Below are positions 10,905 through 18,827 of a stretch of 64,000 nucleotides of DNA, piece after piece (positions within the stretch are counted from its first letter, which is position 1; each line of letters begins with the position of its first letter). The position numbers and the translations under genes were made by a program. Below the pieces are notes generated by a model. The model made no database searches and was not told the origin of the DNA. It saw only the letters and a program-made list of their open reading frames with translations. Origin of the DNA: JAKLIH01 sp964618955 (GTDB lineage: Bacteria; Patescibacteriota; Minisyncoccia; UBA6257; JAKLIH01); assembly GCA_964618955.1 (NCBI GenBank), contig CAZUBO010000004.1, positions 1 to 64,000 on the forward strand, read 5' to 3'.

Positions 10905-11546
10905 ATGAATAAAATCTTACGTCAAAAATTAATTAATATTGCTAAAGAGAAGTTATCACAAGATGACATTGCTCATGATTTTAATCATGCTATGCAAGTT
11001 CTTTTAAATGCTGAAAGAATAGCCAAAGCTGAAAAAGGGGACTTAAATATTATTATTCCTTCAGCCTTGTTTCATGATATCGTGTCTTATCCTAAAAATC
11101 ACCCAAATAAAGATAAGTCTCAAGAAGAAAGTGCTATTGAGACTGAAAAAATACTTAATTCTTTGAAGATTTTTTCACAAGACCAAATAGAAAAAATTAA
11201 AATTTGTATTCTAGAATGTTCTTTTAGCAAAGATATAAAAGCAAAACTTTTAGAATCCAAAATTCTTCAAGATGCTGATTTGTTAGAATCTACTGGGGCT
11301 ATGGTGCTTATGAGGGTTTTTGCCGTAACGGGGCAAATGAAAAGACAATTATATAATCTTGATGATCCTTTTTGCAAGACGCACAAGCTTGATGACAAAA
11401 ATTTTGCCATTGACCATTTTTATACCAAACTACTTTTTGTTAAGGATAGAATAAATACTAAAACTGCAAAAAGAATTGCCATAAGAAGGACTAAATTCTT
11501 AAAATTGTTTTTAAAAGAATTGGCACTAGAATTTAAAGGTAAATAA
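10905..11546 (+). CDS. HD-domain phosphohydrolase
   Basis: 213 residues, soluble. HD superfamily metal ligands: His in AHDFNHAMQV (about residue 28), the HD pair in ALFHDIVSYP, and the distal Asp in LQDADLLESTGA. The family hydrolyses phosphate esters, often nucleotides; the substrate cannot be told. No TGA codon. It lies 29 bases after the PBP2 gene and 15 before the HEAT/kinase-like gene, so is probably co-transcribed with them. Another HD protein (50810-51481) shares the N-terminal AHDF.H layout and KI.QDAD/KIVHDAD motif, but is otherwise divergent. Confidence 0.85.
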   Translation: MNKILRQKLINIAKEKLSQDDIAHDFNHAMQVLLNAERIAKAEKGDLNIIIPSALFHDIVSYPKNHPNKDKSQEESAIETEKILNSLKIFSQDQIEKIKICILECSFSKDIKAKLLESKILQDADLLESTGAMVLMRVFAVTGQMKRQLYNLDDPFCKTHKLDDKNFAIDHFYTKLLFVKDRINTKTAKRIAIRRTKFLKLFLKELALEFKGK

Positions 11547-11561
11547 ATCTAAAATTTAATA

Positions 11562-13253
11562 ATGAAAGAGAAAAAAGCTGTAGAAAAAAAGAATAAAGAA
11601 ACTAACGCATTGGAAAATATTCCTTTGAATATGTATACGGTTTCAGGGCATAGTAATATTGTTACCCAAAAAATATTAAAAAGATATCTTGATTGTACAA
11701 ATCATAATATTGAAGAGACTTTAGATTATTCAGATAGGATTGAAGCAATTCAAAAAGCACCTAAAACTGATAAAGCTAAATTAATCGAAAAACTATTTGA
11801 TATAGAATTTGTAGATTTTAAAATGCTTGTTTCAGATATTGCCGTTTCAGTTTCTAACGATGAAAAACTAGAATGAATTAAACTTGGATTACAAAGCGCC
11901 AAACCCAGGGTATGGCGTTGTGCTTGTTATCTATTGCCATATCTACCCATGGTATGTTGAGATGAAATGGCCCCTTTTATCAGACAAAAGTTAGATTACA
12001 TTTTAAATAATAATAATGAGAACGTAGATGATTTAGCTACTGGTGTTCAGACTGTTTCATTTTTGCCAGAAGAAGAACAAATTCCAATAATTAAAAAACT
12101 ATTAATTCATAATAATTTAGAAATTCAAAAATGTACCTCTTGAGTAATTAAATATTTGTCTAACAAATCTGAATTAGTAGAAATTTGTTTAACAAGTAAT
12201 AATATAAAAGTTCAACAATCAGGTATTGATTACTTAGACAGGGTAAATTTAGATAATTTGCCTAAACTTTTAGAAGCTTTTAACAAACAGTTGATGGTAA
12301 ATTTAAACAATAATAAAGATGATTATGAATCATTATTGATAGCTTTTTCTTTGATTAATCGTTTGTCTCAGGACAACAAAGTGGAACTTGTTAAAATTGG
12401 TATGGAAAGTAGTCATTTAGATGTACGAGAAAATGCTTATCAATCAATCCCATTAATACCAGAAGATAAAGCCAAGGAATTATTTACTGTTGTTATTAAA
12501 AAAATAATTAATATTTTTAATAACAAGCAATTAAATCAAGAAGAAATAAAATTTGTAATTTTTGCCTGTGGATATTTACCAAAACAAGTTGCAAAACAAC
12601 TTCTTGAATTTGGGCTTTTTCAAATGAAGAAAAACAAAATAGATAATAATTTTATTTTACTTTTAAAAGTTTTTAAAGCAAAAAATAAAAAAGATTTGAT
12701 AAAATTAAATTTACCGAAAGAATTTGTTAAAGATTTCATTTCCAATTCTTTATATAAAAATTATGATATTGATAATAAGAATCTAAAGAGACAAAAATTT
12801 GAAAAAACTGGTTCTAAAACAATATTATTGGGCGGTAAATTAAAAGATAAAATCATTGTACGGTATATTCATCCTTATTCATTTCTTTTGTGAAAACATT
12901 TGTATGAAAATCATAAAATTTGAAAAGAAAATGGTTTTGACTATATCCCTATAGAACCAATAGTTTCTTACGATCTTTGCAAAGATAATCTCGTGAGAGT
13001 TTTTAGCGGAGTTCTTGATTTAAACCTTCACGATTTAGAAGGCAAGACTTCGGTATACAACAGGGAATTATATACTCAAAGAGAGAAAATAATAGCTGTA
13101 TTAGAAAAAGAGAATATCATTCATGGACATTGCCACGATAAGAATTTTGTCTTACGTTTTTTTAGAAAAAAAGACGGAACTATTGATTTAAACAAAACCC
13201 CTAGAATATATCTAATTGATTTGGACCAAGCAGATTTTTCTTATGAAGATTAA
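11562..13253 (+). CDS. HEAT-like repeat protein with C-terminal kinase-like domain
   Basis: 563 residues, unbroken once six TGA codons are read as Trp. Residues about 60-390 are helical repeats of HEAT/armadillo type (for example WIKLGLQSAKPRVWRCACYLLPYL and VKIGMESSHLDVRENAYQSIPLI). The C-terminal part has IIHGHCHDKNFVLRF (near 519-533) and YLIDLDQADFS (near 549-559). These resemble the catalytic loop HGDxHxxN and the metal-binding IDxD of aminoglycoside phosphotransferase/protein-kinase-like folds, but with His in place of the catalytic-loop Asp. Fold assignment is inference. Last gene of the mre operon by spacing; partner or substrate unknown. Confidence 0.7.
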
Positions 13254-13304
13254 TGTCAAAATACTAGATATTGCTATCATCTATGGGGTTTTCCACAGTT
13301 CCTC

Positions 13305-13333
13305 TTGACAAATTACGACGAAAGTGGTATAAT
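13305..13333 (+). promoter_or_regulatory. Consensus sigma-70 promoter of the island
   Basis: TTGACA (13305-13310), exact 17-base spacer, TATAAT (13328-13333): a perfect consensus promoter, stronger than most in this window. Transcription start expected near 13340. Confidence 0.8.
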
Positions 13334-13345
13334 TATATCATATTT

Positions 13346-13381
13346 AAAGATCAAGAAAATCCTATTCTTTAGGTCTTTTTT
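13346..13381 (+). terminator. Attenuator-like terminator in the island leader
   Basis: AAAGATC-AAGAA (13346-13357) pairs with TTCTT-TA-GGTCTTT (13365-13378), followed by six T (13376-13381). Only about 6 bases after the expected start site, so it would produce a ~40-nt RNA unless read through. This suggests attenuation of the downstream gene or a discrete small RNA. Confidence 0.6.
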
Positions 13382-13415
13382 CGTCTCTAAATATATTGTA
13401 CCTTAAATCATATAT

Positions 13416-13504
13416 TTCTTCACTAACCACAAGGGGGCGTTTCTCTTCGATTATATATCATATATTCGAAACATTCTAGAAATCCCCTTATGGGTAGTGA
13501 AGAA
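13416..13504 (+). promoter_or_regulatory. Structured 5' leader (89-nt rod) before the 13528 gene
   Basis: Nested inverted repeats fold almost the whole segment: TTCTTCACTA (13416) with TAGTGAAGAA (ends 13504), then CC/GG across an A-G mismatch, then AAGGGG with CCCCTT, then TTTCT with AGAAA, then TTCGATTATAT with ATATATTCGAA at the tip. The SD follows 13 bases later, outside the stem. It may stabilise the mRNA or act as a cis-regulator. It does not match hammerhead, twister or pistol consensus by eye. Confidence 0.55.
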
Positions 13505-13527
13505 AATTAAAATTTTTGGAGGAAATT

Positions 13528-13857
13528 ATGAAAATTATGAAAAAAGTATTAATGTCTGTTGTGATCTTTATTATTGTAGTTATTTTGGTACTGTTTCGGT
13601 ATTACCAAAATAAAGAAAACGACCTAGCAATAGGGGTTTTTAAGAATCCATTGCGATATTCTCATGTTGTTGTATATATTCACAAAGCAGACCAGACTGT
13701 TTATGTATGGAATAATCCACATCATAAAAGCATCGGGGTAACAGTTGGTAACAGTGATATACTTATTAGGCCCGGCCAAGAGTATAACAATAGACAATTT
13801 CATGCTATAATAAAAGCTTTTTACGCTATCAAAGTTCCTTTTCAAATCCAGAAATAA
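13528..13857 (+). CDS. Small membrane-anchored protein of the island, 109 aa
   Basis: Not recognised. The ATG at 13528 is chosen because TTTTGGAGG ends 6 bases before it; an upstream in-frame TTG lies inside that SD. One N-terminal membrane helix or signal anchor (LMSVVIFIIVVILVLF, residues 6-21) is followed by an ~85-residue outside domain with HVVVYIHKADQTVYVWNN, GVTVGNSDILIRPGQEY and RQFHAIIKAFYAIKVPF. The YVWNN Trp codon is TGG. Followed after 8 bases by a 14-bp hairpin and then a hammerhead ribozyme. Function unknown; probably secreted or surface-exposed. Confidence 0.75.
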   Translation: MKIMKKVLMSVVIFIIVVILVLFRYYQNKENDLAIGVFKNPLRYSHVVVYIHKADQTVYVWNNPHHKSIGVTVGNSDILIRPGQEYNNRQFHAIIKAFYAIKVPFQIQK

Positions 13858-13865
13858 CAGTCTTT

Positions 13866-13899
13866 ACTGGACATGGTTGTAAAAGCAACCATGTCCAGT
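13866..13899 (+). terminator. Perfect 14-bp hairpin after the 13528 gene
   Basis: ACTGGACATGGTTG (13866-13879) pairs fully with CAACCATGTCCAGT (13886-13899) around a 6-base loop. No immediate T-run follows (the nearest is 10 bases on), so it is more likely a 3'-end stabiliser for RNA released by the ribozyme 22 bases downstream than a classical terminator. Confidence 0.55.
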
Positions 13900-13913
13900 A
13901 GAAACAAATTTTT

Positions 13914-13968
13914 ATTCTGTCTATGGATTAAATCCATACTGATGAGTCGTTCAACGACGAAACAGAAT
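13914..13968 (+). ncRNA. Type III hammerhead self-cleaving ribozyme
   Basis: All invariant parts are present in order. Open stem III: ATTCTG (13914-13919) with CAGAAT (13963-13968). Cleavage triplet GTC, cut predicted after C13921. Closed stem I: TATGGAT-TAA-ATCCATA (13922-13938). Core CTGATGA (13939-13945). Closed stem II: GTCGT-TCA-ACGAC (13946-13958). Core GAAA (13959-13962). This is the same arrangement as the satellite-virus (sTRSV) type III ribozyme, with 3-base loops I and II. It lies between the two island genes, 104 bases before the second ATG, and so would split a bicistronic transcript. Confidence 0.92.
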
Positions 13969-14071
13969 TTGTACATTACAAATAATATTTTTCATTATTA
14001 ATTAGTAAATTATTTTTTTAGTTTATTTATTTATAATGAAAAATATATAAATAAAATTTTTGGAGGAAAAA

Positions 14072-14803
14072 ATGAAATTTAAAAAAGTTATTACGTTCGT
14101 GATCGTTGTGTTAATAGGATCTTGGGCCTTTATCGCTATGTCTGGTAAAGACAAAGACATAATAATGTTCGAAGGGGAAAAGGGCAAGTTGTTGCTTGAA
14201 TGCTTAAACAATAACAAGTTTCGGATTGAAAATATTGAGATAATGGGTAATCATAGTATCAGTATCTTCTATGCGGACAACATTGTGACGGGGCATGAGA
14301 TTAATAACAGAAAACAGATCTGGTACAATTTACCATTTATACCCAAGGTGTATTCTTTAGGAGATGTAGTCTCACATGAAGAACTACGGAACATAGTGAT
14401 GGAGCTTGGCATGAAACAAGTTCTATATGGAATAGTGGACGAAACTGTATTATGGGATTTTCCATGTTCTGTTTTCCGAACAGAACAAAAGGGTTTCGAA
14501 AGCTTCTTATATAAAAATGATAAGTTGACTATAAGGATAGAAACCTTGGAAAATGGTAATGAATTTAGATATCTTATAAGAGATATCTATATTTATGACG
14601 AATATGGGTATCTTAAACATGGTTTCCAGGTGTTTTGGGACAAATCTTTTGAGGTAATATTATACAAGGCTGGCGATTCAACAAGATACGGTTGCAATGT
14701 TGACTTTGAGTACTTAAGAATGGATAACTATTATCCAGGTAGGGAACTAGGGACAAAAGAGCTCGAGTATCTTTTTCAAAGGCTTAAACTCCAAAAAATT
14801 TAA
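14072..14803 (+). CDS. Secreted or membrane-anchored protein of the island, 243 aa
   Basis: Not recognised. The start at 14072 follows TTTTGGAGG by 7 bases; the TTG at 14060 is part of the SD. A signal peptide or anchor (KVITFVIVVLIGSWAFIAMS, residues 5-24) precedes about 215 polar residues rich in aromatic and acidic positions (YADNIVTGHEINNRKQIWYN, FPCSVFRTEQKGFESFLY, YLIRDIYIYDEYGYLKHGF), probably a beta-rich extracytoplasmic domain with two Cys. All Trp codons (four) are TGG. It shares leader style, SD and N-terminal layout with the 13528 gene, so the two are likely functionally linked. Ends at a strong terminator. Confidence 0.78.
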   Translation: MKFKKVITFVIVVLIGSWAFIAMSGKDKDIIMFEGEKGKLLLECLNNNKFRIENIEIMGNHSISIFYADNIVTGHEINNRKQIWYNLPFIPKVYSLGDVVSHEELRNIVMELGMKQVLYGIVDETVLWDFPCSVFRTEQKGFESFLYKNDKLTIRIETLENGNEFRYLIRDIYIYDEYGYLKHGFQVFWDKSFEVILYKAGDSTRYGCNVDFEYLRMDNYYPGRELGTKELEYLFQRLKLQKI

Positions 14804-14818
14804 CGTGTTCAGGACTAG

Positions 14819-14849
14819 CGGTAGGGGGGTTACCCTCCTACCGTCTTTT
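14819..14849 (+). terminator. Intrinsic terminator closing the island
   Basis: CGGTAGGGGGG (14819-14829) pairs with CCCTCCTACCG (14833-14843) and is followed by TCTTTT. GC-rich compared with all other hairpins in the window. Confidence 0.85.
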
Positions 14850-14851
14850 CA

Positions 14852-14880
14852 TTGACAAACCCTACTTTGTATGGTATATT
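14852..14880 (+). promoter_or_regulatory. Promoter with internal inverted repeat, upstream of greA
   Basis: TTGACA (14852-14857), 17-base spacer, TATATT (14875-14880). CCCTAC (14861-14866) and GTAGGG (14881-14886) form an inverted repeat flanking the -10 region, a plausible operator. It may belong to the island and read toward greA. Confidence 0.55.
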
Positions 14881-14909
14881 GTAGGGATTCAAAAAATCAA
14901 AAAAATCAC

Positions 14910-14938
14910 TTGACTTTTTTTAAAAAGTTATCTATCAT
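14910..14938 (+). promoter_or_regulatory. greA promoter
   Basis: TTGACT (14910-14915), 17-base spacer, TATCAT (14933-14938). The block from CACTTGACTTTTTT to TTATCTA closely resembles the pilin promoter at 21023-21051, supporting it as a host-type promoter. Confidence 0.6.
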
Positions 14939-14964
14939 ATAGCAAGTTAGAAATTAAAATATAT

Positions 14965-15002
14965 AACAAACTATTTATCTAAATAGCTTGTTTATCTTTT
15001 TT
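14965..15002 (+). terminator. Hairpin with T-run in the greA leader
   Basis: AACAA (14965-14969) with TTGTT, and CTATTT (14971-14976) with AAATAG (14981-14986), then ATCTTTTTT to 15002. It sits about 25 bases after the expected transcription start and 78 bases before greA, so it could attenuate greA or end a short RNA. Confidence 0.5.
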
Positions 15003-15079
15003 GAAAAATAACGTTTTTTCACAAAACGATACTGAGCGTAAAAGTCGGAAAAATTAACTAAAAATATAAATATCTAGTA

Positions 15080-15550
15080 ATGAATAATCACTATGAAATT
15101 ACTAAAGAAGGTCTAGAAACTTTGCAAAAAGAATTGAAAGATTTAAAAGCTGAAAGAACTGAAGTTATTGAAACTATCAAAACTGCAAAATCTTTTGGTG
15201 ATTTATCTGAAAATGCCGAATACACTGCTGCTCGCGAAAGACAAACTTTTGTTGAGTCCAGAATTAATGATGTTGAAGACAAAATTAAAAAAGCTATCGT
15301 TGTCAACGCTAGCCGTAATCATAATGTTGTTAGTTTAGGATCTAAAGTTGAAATTGTTCAACTTAATAATTCAACACACTCTTCTAAAATCATTGAATTA
15401 GTTTCTTCAGCAGAATCAGACCCTGTAGCAGGGAAGATTTCTCAAGATTCTCCTTTAGGTTTAGCTATCATCAATCGTATGGTTGGGGACGAGGCAGTTG
15501 TCAAAACTCCTCAAAAGGAAATTCGATACAAAATTGGAAAAATATTGTAA
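15080..15550 (+). CDS. greA: Transcription elongation factor GreA
   Basis: 156 residues, normal for GreA, which rescues backtracked RNA polymerase by stimulating transcript cleavage. N-terminal antiparallel coiled coil with the tip acidic motif GDLSENAEYTAARERQ (about residues 41-56), then the C-terminal FKBP-like domain with VSLGSKVEIV and SPLGLAIINRMVGDEAVVKTP. No TGA codons. Monocistronic by context: own promoter before it, CIRCE promoter of hrcA after it. Confidence 0.96.
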   Translation: MNNHYEITKEGLETLQKELKDLKAERTEVIETIKTAKSFGDLSENAEYTAARERQTFVESRINDVEDKIKKAIVVNASRNHNVVSLGSKVEIVQLNNSTHSSKIIELVSSAESDPVAGKISQDSPLGLAIINRMVGDEAVVKTPQKEIRYKIGKIL

Positions 15551-15567
15551 TTTTCTTAAAAATTAAA

Positions 15568-15594
15568 TTAGCACTCTTGACAAAAGAGTGCTAA
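15568..15594 (+). promoter_or_regulatory. CIRCE operator (HrcA-binding site)
   Basis: TTAGCACTC (15568-15576), 9-base spacer TTGACAAAA, GAGTGCTAA (15586-15594): the exact CIRCE consensus. The spacer contains the -35 box, so HrcA bound here would block RNA polymerase directly. It controls hrcA-grpE-dnaK and perhaps the following membrane protein gene and dnaJ. Confidence 0.96.
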
Positions 15595-15605
15595 TTTGCT
15601 AATAT
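15577..15605 (+). promoter_or_regulatory. hrcA promoter inside CIRCE
   Basis: TTGACA (15577-15582) lies within the CIRCE spacer; TAATAT (15600-15605) follows after 17 bases. Expected transcription start near 15612, only about 3 bases before the hrcA ATG, so the message is likely leaderless or nearly so. Confidence 0.75.
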
Positions 15606-15614
15606 TAGAATATT

Positions 15615-16289
15615 ATGAAACAACAATTGTCGCCTCGTCAAAAACAAATACTGTATTACTTAGCCAAAGAGCAGGTTGCTAGTTTTGAACCAGTTGGTTC
15701 AATTCAAATAAAAGAAAAATATGATTTATCTTTTAGTCCAGCTACCATTCGTCATGAACTTTATGAATTATGTCAAATGGATTATCTAGAACAACCTCAT
15801 ACTTCAGCTGGTAGAATTCTTAGTGACTTTGGTTGGGAGATATTGATCGATGATTTTTTAGAAGATAATTTCTTAAATTCTAATATTGTTGATTTTCCGG
15901 AAGACTTTAATGAAGTTGCTAATCAATTGGCTGAAACTACAAATTCTTTAAGTATAGTTTACGACTGAAAGAATAACAAACTATATAAGAAAGGCATTAG
16001 CTACATTCTAAATGATAAAGTCATCAATGATTTAAAAGAATTAGCTAATATCTCCAATATCATTGATCAGATTGATAATCAATTAGATGAATTAAAAGAT
16101 TTGTTATACAATAAAGATATTAATGTCTATCTTGGGAAGAACAATCCAATATTCAATAATCCTAATTTAGCTTTTATTGGTACTAAATCTAATAAAGACA
16201 CAATCTTAATTGCAATTATCACTCCCAAAGTTACTAATTACCAGGATCATTTTAAACTCTTTAATCAATTAATTAATACATTAAATTAA
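15615..16289 (+). CDS. hrcA: Heat-inducible transcription repressor HrcA
   Basis: 224 residues with one TGA (YDWKNN). The N-terminal winged-helix domain is well conserved: LSPRQKQILYYLAKEQVASFEPVGSIQIKEKY, SPATIRHELYELCQMDYLEQPHTSAGRI. HrcA with GroE represses chaperone genes at CIRCE, and an exact CIRCE lies just upstream, so the gene is autoregulated. Much shorter than typical HrcA (about 340 residues): the effector/dimerisation region is reduced, but GTKSNKDTILIAIITPK and the C-terminal helix (FNQLINTLN) are still recognisable. grpE starts 4 bases after the stop. Confidence 0.93.
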
Positions 16290-16293
16290 TACT

Positions 16294-16779
16294 ATGGAAA
16301 AAGACATTCAAGAGCAAGATACTAGTCAAATTAATCCAGAATTAGAAGCCTTAAAAAAACAGTCTAACGACTATCTCAAAGGCTGGCAAACTGAACGAGC
16401 TAATTTATTAAATTACCAACGAGATGAGACTAGTAGACTAACTTATGCTTTATCATTATCCGAACGCAATATGCTTTTAGAAATTATCATTATTTTAGAT
16501 AATTTCGATTTAATTCTTAAGAATTCTGATGTTAATAGCGAATACTTTAAAGGTATTAAAATGATTTATGATCAATTTGTTTCTTTTTTAAATCGTCATC
16601 AATGTTTTTCTTTCGAGAGTTTGAATCAAGTTTTTGATCCTAATCTTCACGAAGCTGTCGAGATGGTTAAGGATGATACTAAAGAAAACAATATTGTAGT
16701 CGAGGAAGTTAAAAAGGGATACAAATTGAATGATCAAATCATTCGTCCATCCCTTGTCAAAGTTAATCAAATTAATTAA
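16294..16779 (+). CDS. grpE: Nucleotide exchange factor GrpE
   Basis: 161 residues. GrpE releases ADP from DnaK. N-terminal coiled coil (LEALKKQSNDYLKGWQTERANLLNYQRDE), central LEIIIILDNFDLILKN and KGIKMIYDQFVSFL, C-terminal beta domain with FDPNLHEAVEM and VEEVKKGYKLNDQIIRPSLVKV, the family signature. The single Trp is TGG. Four bases after hrcA and 18 before dnaK: one CIRCE-controlled operon. Confidence 0.95.
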   Translation: MEKDIQEQDTSQINPELEALKKQSNDYLKGWQTERANLLNYQRDETSRLTYALSLSERNMLLEIIIILDNFDLILKNSDVNSEYFKGIKMIYDQFVSFLNRHQCFSFESLNQVFDPNLHEAVEMVKDDTKENNIVVEEVKKGYKLNDQIIRPSLVKVNQIN

Positions 16780-16797
16780 AATATTAAACTAAATATC

Positions 16798-18723
16798 ATG
16801 GGTAAAGTTATTGGAATTGATTTAGGTACAACCTTTTCAGAAGTTGCCGTTTTTCAAAACGGTCAACCTCAAATATTAGAAAGCCAAGAAGGAGAAAGAA
16901 CCATTCCTTCTGTAGTTGCTTTATCAAAAAACAACGAAAGATTAGTTGGTACATTAGCCAAACGTCAAGCTATCACTAATCCTCAAAATACCATTTTCTC
17001 AGTTAAACGTTTTATTGGCCGTCGTTTTTCTGATAAAGAGACTCAAGATGATATTAAAACGTTACCCTACGAAACTCGTGAATCTTCTAATGGTGGTGTT
17101 GAAGTTAAATTCGGTGACAAATGATTAAAGCCTGAAGAGATTTCTGCCATGGTCTTGCAAAAGATCAAAGCTGATGCCGAAGCTAAATTAGGTGAATCTG
17201 TTACTGAAGCTATCATTACTGTTCCGGCTTACTTCAATGATTCTCAACGTCAAGCTACTAAAAATGCTGGCGAGATTGCTGGCTTAAAAGTTTCCAGAAT
17301 TTTAAATGAGCCAACAGCTGCAGCCGTAGTCTATGGCTTCAATAAGCATCAACAATCTAAAGTCTTAGTCTATGATTTTGGTGGTGGTACTTTAGACGTA
17401 TCTATCATTGAAGTTGTATCAGCCTCTGGCGATTCCTTTGGTGAGAATATCAATGTTATCGCCACTGGCGGAGATACCCATTTGGGTGGTGATGATTTTG
17501 ATCAAAAATTAATTAACTACGTCTTAACTGAATACCAAAAAGAAGAAGGAATTAATCTTCGTGAAGATAAATTAGCTTTGCAAAGAATTAAAGATGGTGC
17601 TGAAAAAGCTAAAAAAGAATTATCCAATGTTGTTGAAACTGAAATTAATTTACCATTCATAACTTCAACCGATTCTGGTCCTAAGCATTTAGTTATGAAG
17701 TTGAACCGTTCTAAGTTCGATGAATTAACCAAAGACTTAATTGATCGTTCTATCGAACGAACTGAATTAACCTTAAAAGAAGCTAATTTAAATTCTTCAG
17801 ATATTTCCGAGATCATCTTAGTCGGTGGTACTACTCGTATTCCCGCAATTCAACAACGTATTAAAGACTATTTCAAAAAAGAACCCAAAAAAGATATTAA
17901 TCCTGATGAAGTTGTTGCTATGGGAGCTGCTATCGTTGCTGGATCACTTCAAGGTGATGTTAAAGATCTTTTGTTATTAGACGTTACTCCTTTAACTTTA
18001 TCAATTGAAACTTTTGGATCAGTAGCTACTCCTATGATTCCTAAGAATACATATATTCCAACATCAAAGACCGAAACTTTTTCTACGGCATCTGACAATC
18101 AACCCGCTGTTGATATCCATGTTCTCCAAGGTGAACGTCCTATGGCTAGCGATAACAAAACCTTAGCTCGTTTTATTCTTGATGGTATTCCACCAGCTCC
18201 TCGTGGTGTTCCTCAGATTGAAGTTACCTTTGACATTGATAAGAATGGAATTTTAAATATCACCGCTAAAGATAAAGCTACTAATAAAACTCAATCAGTT
18301 AGAATTGAAGCTACAACCGACTTATCAAAAGACGAGATTGAACGCATGAAAAATGAAGCCGTTCAATTCGCTGATGCTGATAAGAAGAGGAAAGATTTTA
18401 TTGATTTAAAGAATCAAGCTGAAAGCTTGGTCTATCAATCAGAGTCCAGCTTAAAAGAAAATGAAGCTAAGATTCCTGAGGAATTAAAGACTTCAATTAA
18501 TGAGAAGATCAAAACTTTGAAAGATATCTTAGCTAAAGAGATTACTGATGTGAGTATTGATGAGAATTCTAATCTTTTAAAACAAGGAACTGAAGATTTA
18601 TCTCATACCTTATCCGAGATTGGTAAACATATCTATCAAGATCAAAAGCCCCCAGAAGCTACCCCTGAACAATCAAAGCCTGAAGGTGAGAATATTCAAG
18701 ATACCAATTTTGAAGAAAAATAG
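16798..18723 (+). CDS. dnaK: Molecular chaperone DnaK (Hsp70)
   Basis: 641 residues, full-length Hsp70. ATPase domain: IGIDLGTTFSEVAV, VYDFGGGTLDVSII, ILVGGTTRIPAIQ. Substrate domain: TPLTLSIETFGSVATPMIPKNT. A helical lid and acidic C-tail (PEGENIQDTNFEEK) replace the usual EEVD-like or EEK end. One TGA (GDKWLKPEEIS) is Trp. It works with GrpE and the DnaJ encoded downstream. In the first signature Ser replaces the usual Asn of GTTNS(C/V). Confidence 0.98.
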
Positions 18724-18730
18724 TTTTCTC

Positions 18731-18758
18731 TTCCGTTGGGAAATTAATCCCAGCGGAA
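18731..18758 (+). terminator. Hairpin after dnaK
   Basis: TTCCGTTGGGA (18731-18741) pairs with TCCCAGCGGAA (18748-18758), 11 pairs with one G-U. The T-run comes about 20 bases later, so it may be a partial terminator or mRNA-stabilising element between dnaK and the next gene. A TATAAT at 18806-18811 could be a -10 box, without a clear -35. Confidence 0.6.
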
Positions 18759-18827
18759 AGTTAACTACCCCTTGTTTTAGTTTTTTTTCTTTGCTACACT
18801 TATTCTATAATATATTAAATATTTTAT

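Larger units (their letters stand above)
13254..14880 (+). other. Foreign-looking island with SD-led genes and a hammerhead ribozyme
   Basis: Between the HEAT/kinase-like gene and greA. It differs from the rest of the window in three visible ways. Both genes have an ideal GGAGG SD while neighbours have none. All five Trp codons are TGG while neighbours use mostly TGA. The non-coding parts are heavily structured (attenuator-like terminator, 89-base rod, 14-bp hairpin, hammerhead, strong terminator). Codon use is less T-biased. No integrase, transposase, terminal repeats or target duplication were seen, so its mobility is inferred only from composition. Confidence 0.6.

Noticed and set aside
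13416..13504. Possible second self-cleaving ribozyme (twister or pistol) in the island leader
   Set aside because: CACTAACCAC is only vaguely twister-like; the conserved internal loops and pseudoknot partners could not be placed.
14936..15002. Sequence ATAGCAAGTTAGAAATTAAAAT resembling a Cas9 tracrRNA anti-repeat, followed by a terminator
   Set aside because: No CRISPR array, repeat or cas gene in the window; the match is short and AT-rich. The segment is better explained as the greA leader. (Only the first bases ATAGCAAGTTA are really alike.)
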